A DNA stretch of 9,005 nucleotides from an uncultured Chitinophagaceae bacterium (GCA_903832075.1 CAILAF010000362.1:1-9005), one strand, 5' to 3'. Shown: positions 1-6,418, counted from the first letter of the stretch. Numbers and translations are program-made. The notes: a model not told the origin generated them from the sequence alone.

Positions 1-549
1 AACTTGTTCGGTTAATATTTTATAAGCACGATGACAAATTTCTATTTTACGATCTTTTGTATCTGCTTGTCCGGCTTCATCAAAAGCCATTACAATAATT
101 GCCGCACCATAAGCTTTGCAAATGAAAGCATGTTCAATAAATTTTTCTTCTCCTTCTTTCATCGAAATAGAATTCACGATGCATTTTCCCTGCACACATT
201 TTAATCCTGCTTCGATGATAGAAAATTTTGAAGAATCTATCATGATTGGAATCTTTGCAATATCAGGCTCCGCTTGTAAGAGATTTAAAAATGTTGTCAT
301 TGCATGAACACCATCTAACAATGCATCATCCATATTCACATCCAAAACCTGTGCACCACTTTCTACTTGTTGACGTGCAACTGATAAAGCTTCTTCATAT
401 TTATTTTCTCTGATGAGTCGTGCGAATTTTTTAGAACCTGTAACATTGGTACGTTCACCAACATTTACAAAATTTGTTTCAGGACGAATGATCAAAGGTT
501 CTAATCCTGATAAGCGTAAGTATGGTTTGATTGTATTAATAGCACTCAT
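1..549 (-). CDS. metH: Methionine synthase, folate/B12 part (partial, N-terminal 183 residues)
   Basis: The reading frame is open from the ATG at 549 to the window edge, so the C-terminal part is missing. What remains is the start of the pterin (methyl-tetrahydrofolate) binding domain of cobalamin-dependent methionine synthase. The visible motifs are NVGERTNVTGSKKF at about residues 29-42, GAQVLDVNMDD at about 65-75, then IPIMIDSSKF and VNSISMKEGEEKF, all hallmarks of the MetH/DHPS-like TIM barrel. Family knowledge says this domain gives the methyl group of 5-methyl-THF to cob(I)alamin, and that the missing part should hold the cobalamin-binding and reactivation domains. It starts 17 nt after the stop of the homocysteine-binding gene and in a different frame, so the two are separate cistrons of one operon and not a full-length gene with a single stop mutation. 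No strong Shine-Dalgarno precedes the ATG; the leader is A-rich. The family call is secure; the extent beyond the edge is unknown. Confidence 0.95.
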   Translation of the reverse strand, partial: MSAINTIKPYLRLSGLEPLIIRPETNFVNVGERTNVTGSKKFARLIRENKYEEALSVARQQVESGAQVLDVNMDDALLDGVHAMTTFLNLLQAEPDIAKIPIMIDSSKFSIIEAGLKCVQGKCIVNSISMKEGEEKFIEHAFICKAYGAAIIVMAFDEAGQADTKDRKIEICHRAYKILTEQV

Positions 550-566
550 TTCTATTTCTAAATTAT

Positions 567-1580
567 TTATACCAATTCAGTTTCTAAAACAGGTAATGGT
601 CTTGGTTGAATTGTTTTTACATGATCTGCAATATGTTTGATATGATCGGGCGTTGTACCGCAACATCCGCCAACAATATTTACAAAACCTTCTTTTGCCC
701 ACTCTTCAATAAAGTGCGCAGTATCACTGGGACGTTCATCATATTCGCCCATTGCATTTGGTAAGCCGGCGTTTGGATATGCAGATGTATAACATGCCGC
801 AATTTGTGATAACTCTTCAATATGTGCTCTCATTTCAGCAGCACCGAGTGCACAATTCAATCCAACACTTAATGGTTTTGCATGCATTACTGAAGTATAA
901 AAAGCTTCGAGTGTTTGTCCGCTTAAAGTTCGTCCACTTGCATCAGTGATGGTGCCACTGATCATTATAGGCAGTTCTTCTTTTTTATTATCTCTGAAAT
1001 ATTTTTTAATTGCGAAGATGGCAGCTTTAGCATTGAGTGTGTCGAAGATGGTTTCAATTAATAAAATATCTACACCGCCATCAACTAATCCTTTTATTTG
1101 TTCATAATAAGCAGCAACAACTTCATCAAATGTTACTGCACGATAACCGGGATTATTTACATTGGGCGATAAACTTAATGTTTTATTTAATGGACCAATG
1201 GCACCTGCAACATAACGTTGTTTTGATGGATTCTTTGCTGTGTAAGCATCTGCGGCTGTTCTTGCACATTTTGCTGAGGCAACATTTAATTCGTAAGCGA
1301 GTGATTGCATTTCATAATCTGCTTGTGCAATTACGGTACTGCTGAAAGTATTCGTTTCAATAATATCGGCGCCGGCTTCTAAATATAATTTGTGAATGCC
1401 AATAATTATATCGGGTTGAGTGATACTCAATAGATCATTATTACCTTTTACATCGGTGTGCCAATCTTTAAAACGTTCGCCACGATAATCGGCTTCAGAT
1501 AGTTTATGTCGCTGAATCATAGTGCCCATTGCACCATCGATGATTAATATTCTTTTTTCTAATTCTTTTCTAATATTCAT
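567..1580 (-). CDS. metH: Methionine synthase, homocysteine-binding module as a stand-alone protein
   Basis: This is a 337-residue cytoplasmic homocysteine S-methyltransferase domain (pfam S-methyl_trans). The N-terminal IDGAMGTMIQ (about 14-23), the ADIIETNTF segment (71-79), LLIETIFDT (173-181) and the three zinc-ligand cysteines are all present: C243 in VGLNCALGA, and C306 and C307 in GGCCGTTP. In the family these thiolates hold the zinc that activates homocysteine for methyl transfer from methylcobalamin. The length equals the first domain of E. coli-type MetH, and the next gene, 17 nt downstream, begins exactly where the folate domain would, so this is one subunit of a two-gene methionine synthase. 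Betaine- or S-methylmethionine-dependent methyltransferases share the fold, but the neighbour makes the MetH role much more likely. The start at 1580 places the IDGAMGT motif at the usual distance from the N terminus. The 5' region has a possible promoter and repeats (see separate entries). Confidence 0.95.
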   Translation of the reverse strand: MNIRKELEKRILIIDGAMGTMIQRHKLSEADYRGERFKDWHTDVKGNNDLLSITQPDIIIGIHKLYLEAGADIIETNTFSSTVIAQADYEMQSLAYELNVASAKCARTAADAYTAKNPSKQRYVAGAIGPLNKTLSLSPNVNNPGYRAVTFDEVVAAYYEQIKGLVDGGVDILLIETIFDTLNAKAAIFAIKKYFRDNKKEELPIMISGTITDASGRTLSGQTLEAFYTSVMHAKPLSVGLNCALGAAEMRAHIEELSQIAACYTSAYPNAGLPNAMGEYDERPSDTAHFIEEWAKEGFVNIVGGCCGTTPDHIKHIADHVKTIQPRPLPVLETELV

Positions 1581-1676
1581 AAGAAATATTTTTTACAACT
1601 AAAAAATGCTGAATATTGTTTTGAGTGTTGAAGTGAGTGACACAACAAAAGTTGAATGATGTTTTGTCGCTTACAA

Positions 1677-1684
1677 CAAAATTA
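1677..1684 (-). promoter_or_regulatory. Possible Bacteroidota -7 box upstream of metH
   Basis: TAATTTTG on the minus strand matches the TAnnTTTG -7 consensus described for Bacteroidota. It would start transcription near 1670 and leave a leader of about 90 nt before the metH ATG at 1580. No TTG or TTTG -33 element is seen at the expected 17-23 nt upstream, and a short match like this is common in AT-rich DNA. Confidence 0.35.
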
Positions 1685-1700
1685 TTTTATTGAACTGAAA

Positions 1701-1726
1701 CGTTTGAGAGAGCTCGTTTGAAAGAG
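1701..1726. repeat. Short direct repeat in metH upstream region
   Basis: CGTTTGAGAGAG (1701-1712) and CGTTTGAAAGAG (1715-1726), read on the plus strand, match at 11 of 12 positions with a 14-nt period. They lie just upstream of the candidate -7 box, where a regulator binding as a direct repeat would act. They are enclosed by an 8-bp inverted repeat, ATTGAACT (1689-1696) and AGTTCAAT (1747-1754). The repeats are plain in the sequence; an operator role is inference. Confidence 0.4.
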
Positions 1727-1783
1727 ATACTTCTTTTACGTTTATTAGTTCAATTTTTTGGACTGGCCGAACAATAAACAAAT

Positions 1784-1813
1784 CCGCCTGCTACTTGCAA
1801 AAATAACAGGCGG
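1784..1813 (-). terminator. Hairpin terminator after the membrane YceI gene
   Basis: CCGCCTG (1784-1790) and CAGGCGG (1807-1813) form a perfect 7-bp GC-rich stem. It can extend inward by several A-U/G-U pairs on the minus-strand RNA. The hairpin is followed on the minus strand by ATTTGTTTATTG, a weak U-rich tail. It lies 27 nt past the stop of the 1841-2677 gene and ahead of metH, so it most likely ends the envelope-cluster transcript. It is the most GC-rich hairpin noticed in the gaps of this AT-rich window. Confidence 0.75.
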
Positions 1814-1840
1814 GGATTTAATTTCCAAAGATTATATGTT

Positions 1841-2677
1841 TTAATCGTATTTACTGATAACAGTAATCTCAATAGTATCGGCGATCTCATCGGTTGTAAT
1901 GCCGAAATCAACTCGCTTTATTTTAAAAATACTTTTAATGCTTGGTTTTTTATTGTTGATAGTTAATGTACCTGTAGCAATTATTTTTTGTGTAATTCCA
2001 TGAATACTTAGATTGCCAGTAACAGTAACATTATAGTTGCCATCTTTTGTAAAATCAATTGCTTTAATATTTGTAATGGTTCCTTTAAATTCACTTTTTG
2101 GAAATGCCTCGCTGTTCATGTAATCTTTATCATTGAAATGATCTTGCATCATTTCATTATCAAAATAAAAACCTTTGATCAATGCAATAAAACGTAAATC
2201 ACCTGTTTGTGTATTCAATGCACTTGCTACATTATTGTTTGTGGCTTCTATATCTTCTGCGGTTGTGCTGGAAAAGAAATGAATACTTGCTTTATTAGTT
2301 GAATAAATTCTTGCTGCAGGTTTTATTGAATCAATTTTTTTTGTTGATGAACTGTCTTTTGATTTTGAGGGAACTGTTATTTTTTTTAGTGTATCTGTTA
2401 TTTGTAATTCTTTGGTGATATCATTGACTGATAATGTTTGTTCAGGTGTTGTATTATTTTTTCTGAAATGGGTTGGAATGAATTGAACAAATAACCAAAT
2501 ATCAAATACTGTTATTATTAAAGCAATGAGAACAACAATAAATGAAGTTTTATGTTTTTTGAAGAAAGATGTTTCTTTCTTTTTTATATTTTTTATGATG
2601 AAGAATAATACAATTAACCAAATAATCAAGGCTATAACAAACATCCAAGGCAATTCTTTAATTAACTTAAACAGCAT
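1841..2677 (-). CDS. Membrane-anchored YceI-family protein
   Basis: This 278-residue protein has two predicted transmembrane helices at about residues 11-29 and 45-67, with a basic KNIKKKE...KKHK loop between them. A low-complexity Ser/Lys/Thr linker (about 75-120) follows, then a YceI-like lipocalin fold domain (about 123-278). The domain aligns closely with the secreted YceI protein at 4200-4739: both carry IYST near the start, then (M/T)xDHF, (S/A)EFKGxITNI, DF(T/S)KDGxYN(V/I)TV, (L/T)IHG(I/V)TQK and a final KY(D/E). The two are therefore paralogs, and this one is tethered to the membrane with its lipocalin domain presumably in the periplasm. YceI proteins known structurally bind polyisoprenoid or quinone-like lipids in the barrel; the ligand here is unknown. 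The gene is 134 nt from the OB-fold gene and could be co-transcribed with it or have its own promoter. A strong hairpin follows the stop. Confidence 0.85.
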   Translation of the reverse strand: MLFKLIKELPWMFVIALIIWLIVLFFIIKNIKKKETSFFKKHKTSFIVVLIALIITVFDIWLFVQFIPTHFRKNNTTPEQTLSVNDITKELQITDTLKKITVPSKSKDSSSTKKIDSIKPAARIYSTNKASIHFFSSTTAEDIEATNNNVASALNTQTGDLRFIALIKGFYFDNEMMQDHFNDKDYMNSEAFPKSEFKGTITNIKAIDFTKDGNYNVTVTGNLSIHGITQKIIATGTLTINNKKPSIKSIFKIKRVDFGITTDEIADTIEITVISKYD

Positions 2678-2691
2678 ATATCAACTTTTTT

Positions 2692-2699
2692 CAAAAGTA
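2692..2699 (-). promoter_or_regulatory. Possible -7 box for the membrane YceI gene
   Basis: TACTTTTG on the minus strand fits TAnnTTTG and lies 14 nt before the ATG at 2677, which would give a very short leader. No -33 TTG is seen at standard spacing. It offers a way for this gene to be transcribed apart from the five-gene cluster, but the match may be chance. Confidence 0.25.
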
Positions 2700-2811
2700 A
2701 TGATGAATTTGATTCAGAAAATTTGAAATAAGTTTTAAAAATTTTTGATATGCGGAAATAAGCTATTTCAATCGTTGGGAGTTTTATAAATGAGTAATGA
2801 ATGCAATTCGT

Positions 2812-3231
2812 TTAAAAATTATTTTTTACAATGGCTTCGTTTAAAACAACATCACTCAAAAAGCCATTGCATATACCTTTCACGGCAACTTTTGCTCCTT
2901 GTTTAGGTTGCGGATTGCCTGATTTTAAAGTGCAAAACACATTAGAAAAAGCATCATCACTTTTTAAAACAATGGTGATATTGCCTGCCTGATCAGTTTT
3001 AGTTTCAGAAACCTCGCCAATTACTTCAACCGCTTTATTCAAATATTTATTATTTGCAGCAGTTTCATTCGTTTGAAATTCTTTAACTAAATCTTTTGCA
3101 GTAACTGCAATCCCTTCTTCATTTGTTACATCGCGATGATGTGTGTTAGAATAAACAAACACATAATACCATGTGCCAACAGCTGAAGCTATTATTACTA
3201 GTGTGATTGCTGTTAAAATTTTCTTTTTCAT
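2812..3231 (-). CDS. Membrane-anchored OB-fold protein (tRNA_anti-like family)
   Basis: This 139-residue protein begins with KKK and one hydrophobic segment (about 5-27), read as an uncleaved membrane anchor or signal peptide. The rest is soluble and looks like the tRNA_anti-like OB-fold family (PF12869-type) found in many Bacteroidota envelope proteins. The visible core runs through a YLNKAVEVIGEVSE strand (63-76), a NITIVLKSDD strand (84-93), VFCTL (98-102) and VAVKGICNGFLSDVVL (115-130). Despite the family name, an exported position makes tRNA binding unlikely. C100 and C121 lie in neighbouring strands and could form a disulfide. The gene follows the DUF5777 gene after 18 nt and is the last tightly packed member of the cluster. 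Its molecular role is unknown; the family call is by motif memory and moderately sure. Confidence 0.75.
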   Translation of the reverse strand: MKKKILTAITLVIIASAVGTWYYVFVYSNTHHRDVTNEEGIAVTAKDLVKEFQTNETAANNKYLNKAVEVIGEVSETKTDQAGNITIVLKSDDAFSNVFCTLKSGNPQPKQGAKVAVKGICNGFLSDVVLNEAIVKNNF

Positions 3232-3249
3232 AATTTATTTATTTAAAGG

Positions 3250-4179
3250 TTACCATTTTGTACTGGCTAATGCTTTTGGTTTTACAATTGTAAACACTCT
3301 TGCAATATTGAATCCGAAATGAATATCACCTTTGCTCCATTGACCATCAGTTTGAGTAATGAAACTTTTTTCATTTATGCCGGTAGAATTTGTAAAATGT
3401 AATTGAAATACATGCCCACCTGTTTCAATATCAAATCCTAAAGAGAAAGAATTATGATAACCACTTAATGGATTGAATTGATAATAATACTCTCCGGTAA
3501 TATTTACTCTTTTAGAAATTCTTTGACGAAAACCAACTCCCAATGAATACAAATCGTTTGGATTTGTTTCTAACGGAACAATATTATAATGTACCAGCGT
3601 TGGAACCAATTGCAATGAAAAGTAATCATTGAATTTGCGTGCAATAATTAATTGATGTGCAAAAAAGAAATGATCTGTATAATTAATTGGAAAAGTTGTT
3701 GTAGGATCTTTTAATGATTGCCATATTCCTGTTGCGGCATAACTAACAGAGATTGGCATATTTGTTTTTCCAGTTGATTGTCGGATGAGTTTGTATTTTA
3801 AAAATCCATCAAACTCTTTGTTGAAAGCACTTCTGCCAATACCAACCATTAATCTATCAGTAATACCATAATCCATTCCAATCCGCATGGTTGCTTGATC
3901 TAATCCAAAAAAATTATATGCACCTGAATTCACAGCGCCAAAACGATGCGAAATTTTTAAATCCATTATTCCACGACCAACATTTTCAATTGATTGACCA
4001 TTTATTAATCTGGTAGTTTTAAAAGTTGCTGTAACAATTTCCTTTTTTTCTTTTTTTTCTTTTTTGTTTTGTTCTTCCTGCATTTTAAACAAATCAATAT
4101 CCTGCGCAAATAAGATTTGATCGCAGAAGCATATTACAATTAAAAGAAGTGAGGATAATATTATTTTATTTTTTTTCAT
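3250..4179 (-). CDS. DUF5777-family outer-membrane beta-barrel protein
   Basis: This 309-residue protein has a signal peptide (hydrophobic core about 6-24, likely cleavage near FAQ, 24-26) followed by a charged EEQNKKEKKEKKE stretch (35-47). The rest shows alternating hydrophobic/polar strands typical of outer-membrane barrels, for example ATMRIGMDYGITDRLMVGIG, GVGFRQRISKRVNITGEYYY (213-232) and VFQLHFTNSTGINE. The segment RLINGQSIENVGRG...LKISHRFG matches the DUF5777 family of Bacteroidota as remembered. In this family the barrel is usually encoded beside YceI and cytochrome-like genes, as it is here: it follows the secreted YceI gene by 20 nt and precedes the OB-fold gene by 18 nt. A pore or an anchoring role for the complex is inference. 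The Lys/Glu stretch is coded by A-runs of 6, 8 and 7 bases (plus-strand T-runs at 4043-4065), which are prone to slippage. Confidence 0.85.
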   Translation of the reverse strand: MKKNKIILSSLLLIVICFCDQILFAQDIDLFKMQEEQNKKEKKEKKEIVTATFKTTRLINGQSIENVGRGIMDLKISHRFGAVNSGAYNFFGLDQATMRIGMDYGITDRLMVGIGRSAFNKEFDGFLKYKLIRQSTGKTNMPISVSYAATGIWQSLKDPTTTFPINYTDHFFFAHQLIIARKFNDYFSLQLVPTLVHYNIVPLETNPNDLYSLGVGFRQRISKRVNITGEYYYQFNPLSGYHNSFSLGFDIETGGHVFQLHFTNSTGINEKSFITQTDGQWSKGDIHFGFNIARVFTIVKPKALASTKW

Positions 4180-4199
4180 TGGATGATGTTTCGAGAAAA

Positions 4200-4739
4200 T
4201 TATTCGTATTTACAGTTAATAGTTATTTCTGCTTCATTGGCAATTTTTTCACCAATGTATAAACCTGTAATACCATAATCTTTTATTTTTATTTTGAATG
4301 ATCCGTTAATAGCAGCTTTTCCACCAATCATTGTTAAAATGCCTGTCGCATTTACTTTTTGCGTTACACCATGAATGGTTAATGAACCATCAACAGTAAT
4401 ATTATATTTACCATCTTTAGAAAAATCTACCGAAGAAATATTAGTGATATAACCTTTGAATTCTGCTTTAGAAAATTTTGAGGTTTCTAAATAATTTTCT
4501 TGAAAATGATCTGTCATTAATTGATTCTCAAAAATGAAACCATTAACTAAAATGCTGAAAACAATTTGTCCTGTTTTATCAACCATTTTACTATCCACTT
4601 GATTATTGACTGCTGCAATTTTTTGAAGCGGACTACTTGCATTGAATTGAACTTGTCCTGTTTTTGTACTATATATTTTTTGGGCATTTATAATATTGCA
4701 ACTTGCAATTACTAAAAGCGAAAGGATGATTTTTTTCAT
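4200..4739 (-). CDS. Secreted YceI-family lipid-binding protein
   Basis: This 179-residue protein has a short signal peptide (KKIILSLLVIASC). Export could end in signal-peptidase I cleavage after INA (17-19). Alternatively I11-A12-S13-C14 fits a lipobox and would make it a lipoprotein; the sequence does not decide. The remainder is a single YceI-like lipocalin domain with MTDHF (75-79), KAEFKGYITNI (91-101), DFSKDGKYNITVDGSL (105-120) and IHGVTQKVNATG (122-133). The family is known to hold polyisoprenoid or quinone-type lipids in the periplasm. It is a clear paralog of the domain in the 1841-2677 protein but lacks that protein's two membrane helices. It lies 10 nt downstream of the small cytochrome gene and 20 nt upstream of the barrel gene, so co-transcription is nearly certain. 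The link of haem proteins with a possible quinone binder suggests a redox role, which is inference. Confidence 0.9.
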   Translation of the reverse strand: MKKIILSLLVIASCNIINAQKIYSTKTGQVQFNASSPLQKIAAVNNQVDSKMVDKTGQIVFSILVNGFIFENQLMTDHFQENYLETSKFSKAEFKGYITNISSVDFSKDGKYNITVDGSLTIHGVTQKVNATGILTMIGGKAAINGSFKIKIKDYGITGLYIGEKIANEAEITINCKYE

Positions 4740-4749
4740 GTTTATTTTT

Positions 4750-5112
4750 TTAATTGTTTAATGCGCCACTATTGATCCATGCGGTTATTTGGCTGATATC
4801 GCATGTTGAAAGTATCGTTGCATTTAGTGGCATTGCAGGTACAACACCGGTTTGATTGATTGAGTTGAGTAGTTGTCCATTGGTTACATAAGTTTTAAGT
4901 GTTGTATAATTGTCTAATGCAATTCCTCCGCCTGAACTTGCTGTACCACTATGGCATACATAACAATTTGTACTTAAAATTGGAACAACAGTTGTACTAT
5001 ACTTTGCATTAGTTGTATCGCAAGTATTTATTGGATAAATTAATTGTGCCTTATCATAATAACAACCGGTTAAAAAGAATGTGATGATTGCAACAACACC
5101 AATTATTTTCAT
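4750..5112 (-). CDS. Small monohaem cytochrome c lipoprotein
   Basis: This 120-residue protein starts with a lipoprotein signal (TFFLTGCYYD, lipidated C17). It carries one covalent haem c site, CYVCH at 50-54, within the Planctomycete-cytochrome-like context VVPILSTNCYVCH. A likely axial methionine is M94 in VVPAMPLN. Two further cysteines, C31 and C104, could form a disulfide. The C terminus, AWINSGALNN, closely resembles the AWI-type end of the neighbouring Ig-cytochrome (WIAQGQLNN), so the haem modules of the two proteins are related. Known chemistry of CxxCH plus Met implies an electron carrier; as a lipoprotein it would be membrane-bound on the periplasmic side or exported to the cell surface. 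It lies 40 nt after the Ig-cytochrome gene and 10 nt before YceI. The partner and the potential are unknown. Confidence 0.88.
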   Translation of the reverse strand: MKIIGVVAIITFFLTGCYYDKAQLIYPINTCDTTNAKYSTTVVPILSTNCYVCHSGTASSGGGIALDNYTTLKTYVTNGQLLNSINQTGVVPAMPLNATILSTCDISQITAWINSGALNN

Positions 5113-5152
5113 TTTTGATAGATTTATTTTATAACAATGCGTACTCTCTTTT

Positions 5153-6310
5153 TTAATTGTTCAATTGTCCTTGTGCTATCCATGTATTAAACAACGCAAT
5201 AAAGCTTGCTGATAATGGAGCTCCTCCCTGAGGCATTCTTGAACCCGAACAATATGTTGTACCTATTTTATTTTGGATAGAATTACATCCTGTAGTATGG
5301 CCTGTAACGCCAGCATATGATGTCATATAAGAATGGCAACCACTACATGAAGATTTTAATACTGGTAAAATACTTGCTGAAAAACTTACAAGTGTTGACG
5401 CTGCACTTACTGTAAGCGTATAAGTTGTAGTAATACTTCCTGCACTATTAGTTGCTTTTGCAGTTAAATTATATGTGCCTGTTGCAACTGCGTTAGTCCA
5501 ACTAATAACACCGGTAGTACTATTAATAGTTATACCCGAAACAGCAGTGCCGGTTAATGAATAAGTTATTGTGCCTAATCCATTATTAATAGTTGGTGTT
5601 GCAGAACTACCTGCTGTCCCTTGCGAAATGCTACTGCTTGCAGGGCTGTATGCAAAATTTGTTGGAGCAGTAACTGTTGCAGTTTTTGTAATAGTTAAAG
5701 TATAACTGGTTGTTGTATTTCCTGCACTGTTCGTTGCAGTTGCTGTTAAGTTGTAAGTCCCAGTGGCAACTGCATTACTCCAGCTTATAACACCATTGCT
5801 GCTATTAATACTAACACCTGAAGGTATTGTGCCAGTTAAACTATAAGTAACTGTTGCGTTGCCATTATTAATTGTTGGTGTTGCAGATGAACCAGCTGTT
5901 CCTGTTAGAACTGTGCTACTTGATGGGCTATATAAATAAGCAGATGGTGCAGCAACAACTAAACTATTATTTACAATTAATGTGTATGTTGTAGAAGTGC
6001 TGCCTACACTATTATTGGCAACTACTAAAATATTATAAGTACCTGCTGCAACTGCATTACTCCAACTAATTACACCAGTAGAAGTATTAATGCTTATACC
6101 TGTAACTCCAAGCCCGCTTAAACTATATTTAACGCTCTCTCCACCGTTGGCAATTGTTGGTACTACAGATGAACCTGCTGTTCCGATTATTACTGTTGAT
6201 GTTGTAGGAGTATACAACAAATTTGTAGGCACAGTTGATGTTATTAGAATTTCATGTTTACATGCAATAACAAATAAGATTGCAATGCAGATGATGATTA
6301 TTTTTTTCAT
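5153..6310 (-). CDS. Triple Ig-repeat cytochrome c lipoprotein
   Basis: This 385-residue lipoprotein (FVIACKHE, lipidated C17) is built from three tandem putative Ig (He_PIG-like) repeats. They have an exact 94-residue period, starting at P28, P122 and P216, each with Y(T/S)P...GTAGSS...PTI and a GVISW(S/T)NAVA(A/T)GTYN core. A C-terminal haem c module follows (about 308-385). It holds CSGCH at 322-326, C342 and C354, a probable axial methionine M359 in SRMPQGGAPLS, and the end WIAQGQLNN. The Ser/Thr/Gly-rich repeats look like a rigid stalk that lifts the haem away from the lipid anchor. It is the first gene of the cluster; a 511-bp gap upstream separates it from recR. No TAnnTTTG box was found directly ahead of it, so the promoter is not located. 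The fold calls are confident; surface exposure and electron transfer outward are inference. Confidence 0.88.
   Translation of the reverse strand: MKKIIIICIAILFVIACKHEILITSTVPTNLLYTPTTSTVIIGTAGSSVVPTIANGGESVKYSLSGLGVTGISINTSTGVISWSNAVAAGTYNILVVANNSVGSTSTTYTLIVNNSLVVAAPSAYLYSPSSSTVLTGTAGSSATPTINNGNATVTYSLTGTIPSGVSINSSNGVISWSNAVATGTYNLTATATNSAGNTTTSYTLTITKTATVTAPTNFAYSPASSSISQGTAGSSATPTINNGLGTITYSLTGTAVSGITINSTTGVISWTNAVATGTYNLTAKATNSAGSITTTYTLTVSAASTLVSFSASILPVLKSSCSGCHSYMTSYAGVTGHTTGCNSIQNKIGTTYCSGSRMPQGGAPLSASFIALFNTWIAQGQLNN
5402..6229 (-). repeat. Three in-frame tandem repeats coding Ig domains
   Basis: Three units of 282 bp (94 codons; the last is slightly short) lie inside the cytochrome lipoprotein gene. 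Units two and three are visibly close at DNA level, for example the plus-strand stretches around 5481-5530 and 5768-5818, while the first unit has diverged more. The repeats arose by duplication and may change number by recombination. Confidence 0.85.
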
Positions 6311-6379
6311 ACAGATATTTTTGAGTAATGAATATTATTAATCTATTTATTGATTTGAAAGAGTTCATCATTATTTAAA

Positions 6380-6410
6380 CAGCTACTTGATATTTTTACT
6401 GAAATAGCTG
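6380..6410 (-). terminator. Hairpin after the 54-codon ORF
   Basis: CAGCTA (6380-6385) and TAGCTG (6405-6410) pair perfectly. On the minus-strand RNA the stem can extend to 9 bp with one G-U pair, closing a 13-nt loop, and the following bases are TTTAAATAATG. It starts 8 nt past the stop of the small minus-strand ORF (6419-6583) and lies ahead of the cytochrome cluster, so it could end the upstream transcript. The U-tail is poor. Confidence 0.4.
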
Positions 6411-6418
6411 ATAATTAT

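Noticed and set aside
567..1580. Betaine-homocysteine or S-methylmethionine methyltransferase as the function.
   Set aside because: The folate-domain gene begins 17 nt downstream and the length matches the first MetH module, so the methionine synthase subunit is the better call.
1760..1813. GGACTGGCC followed by CCGCC on the plus strand resembles part of a SAM-I riboswitch.
   Set aside because: It is on the strand opposite to all genes, the GAAxCC and GCAACC core is missing, and the CCGCC part is explained by the terminator hairpin.
2755..2769. GAAATA-AGC-TATTTC hairpin between the OB-fold and membrane YceI genes as a terminator.
   Set aside because: A 6-bp, nearly all A/T stem with a 3-nt loop is too weak, and the T-run after it is mixed with A. 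It does not justify splitting the transcript.
5402..6229. The 282-bp repeats considered as an assembly or CRISPR-like artefact.
   Set aside because: The units are in frame, diverged at many sites and encode a coherent Ig-like domain, so they are a normal protein-domain duplication.
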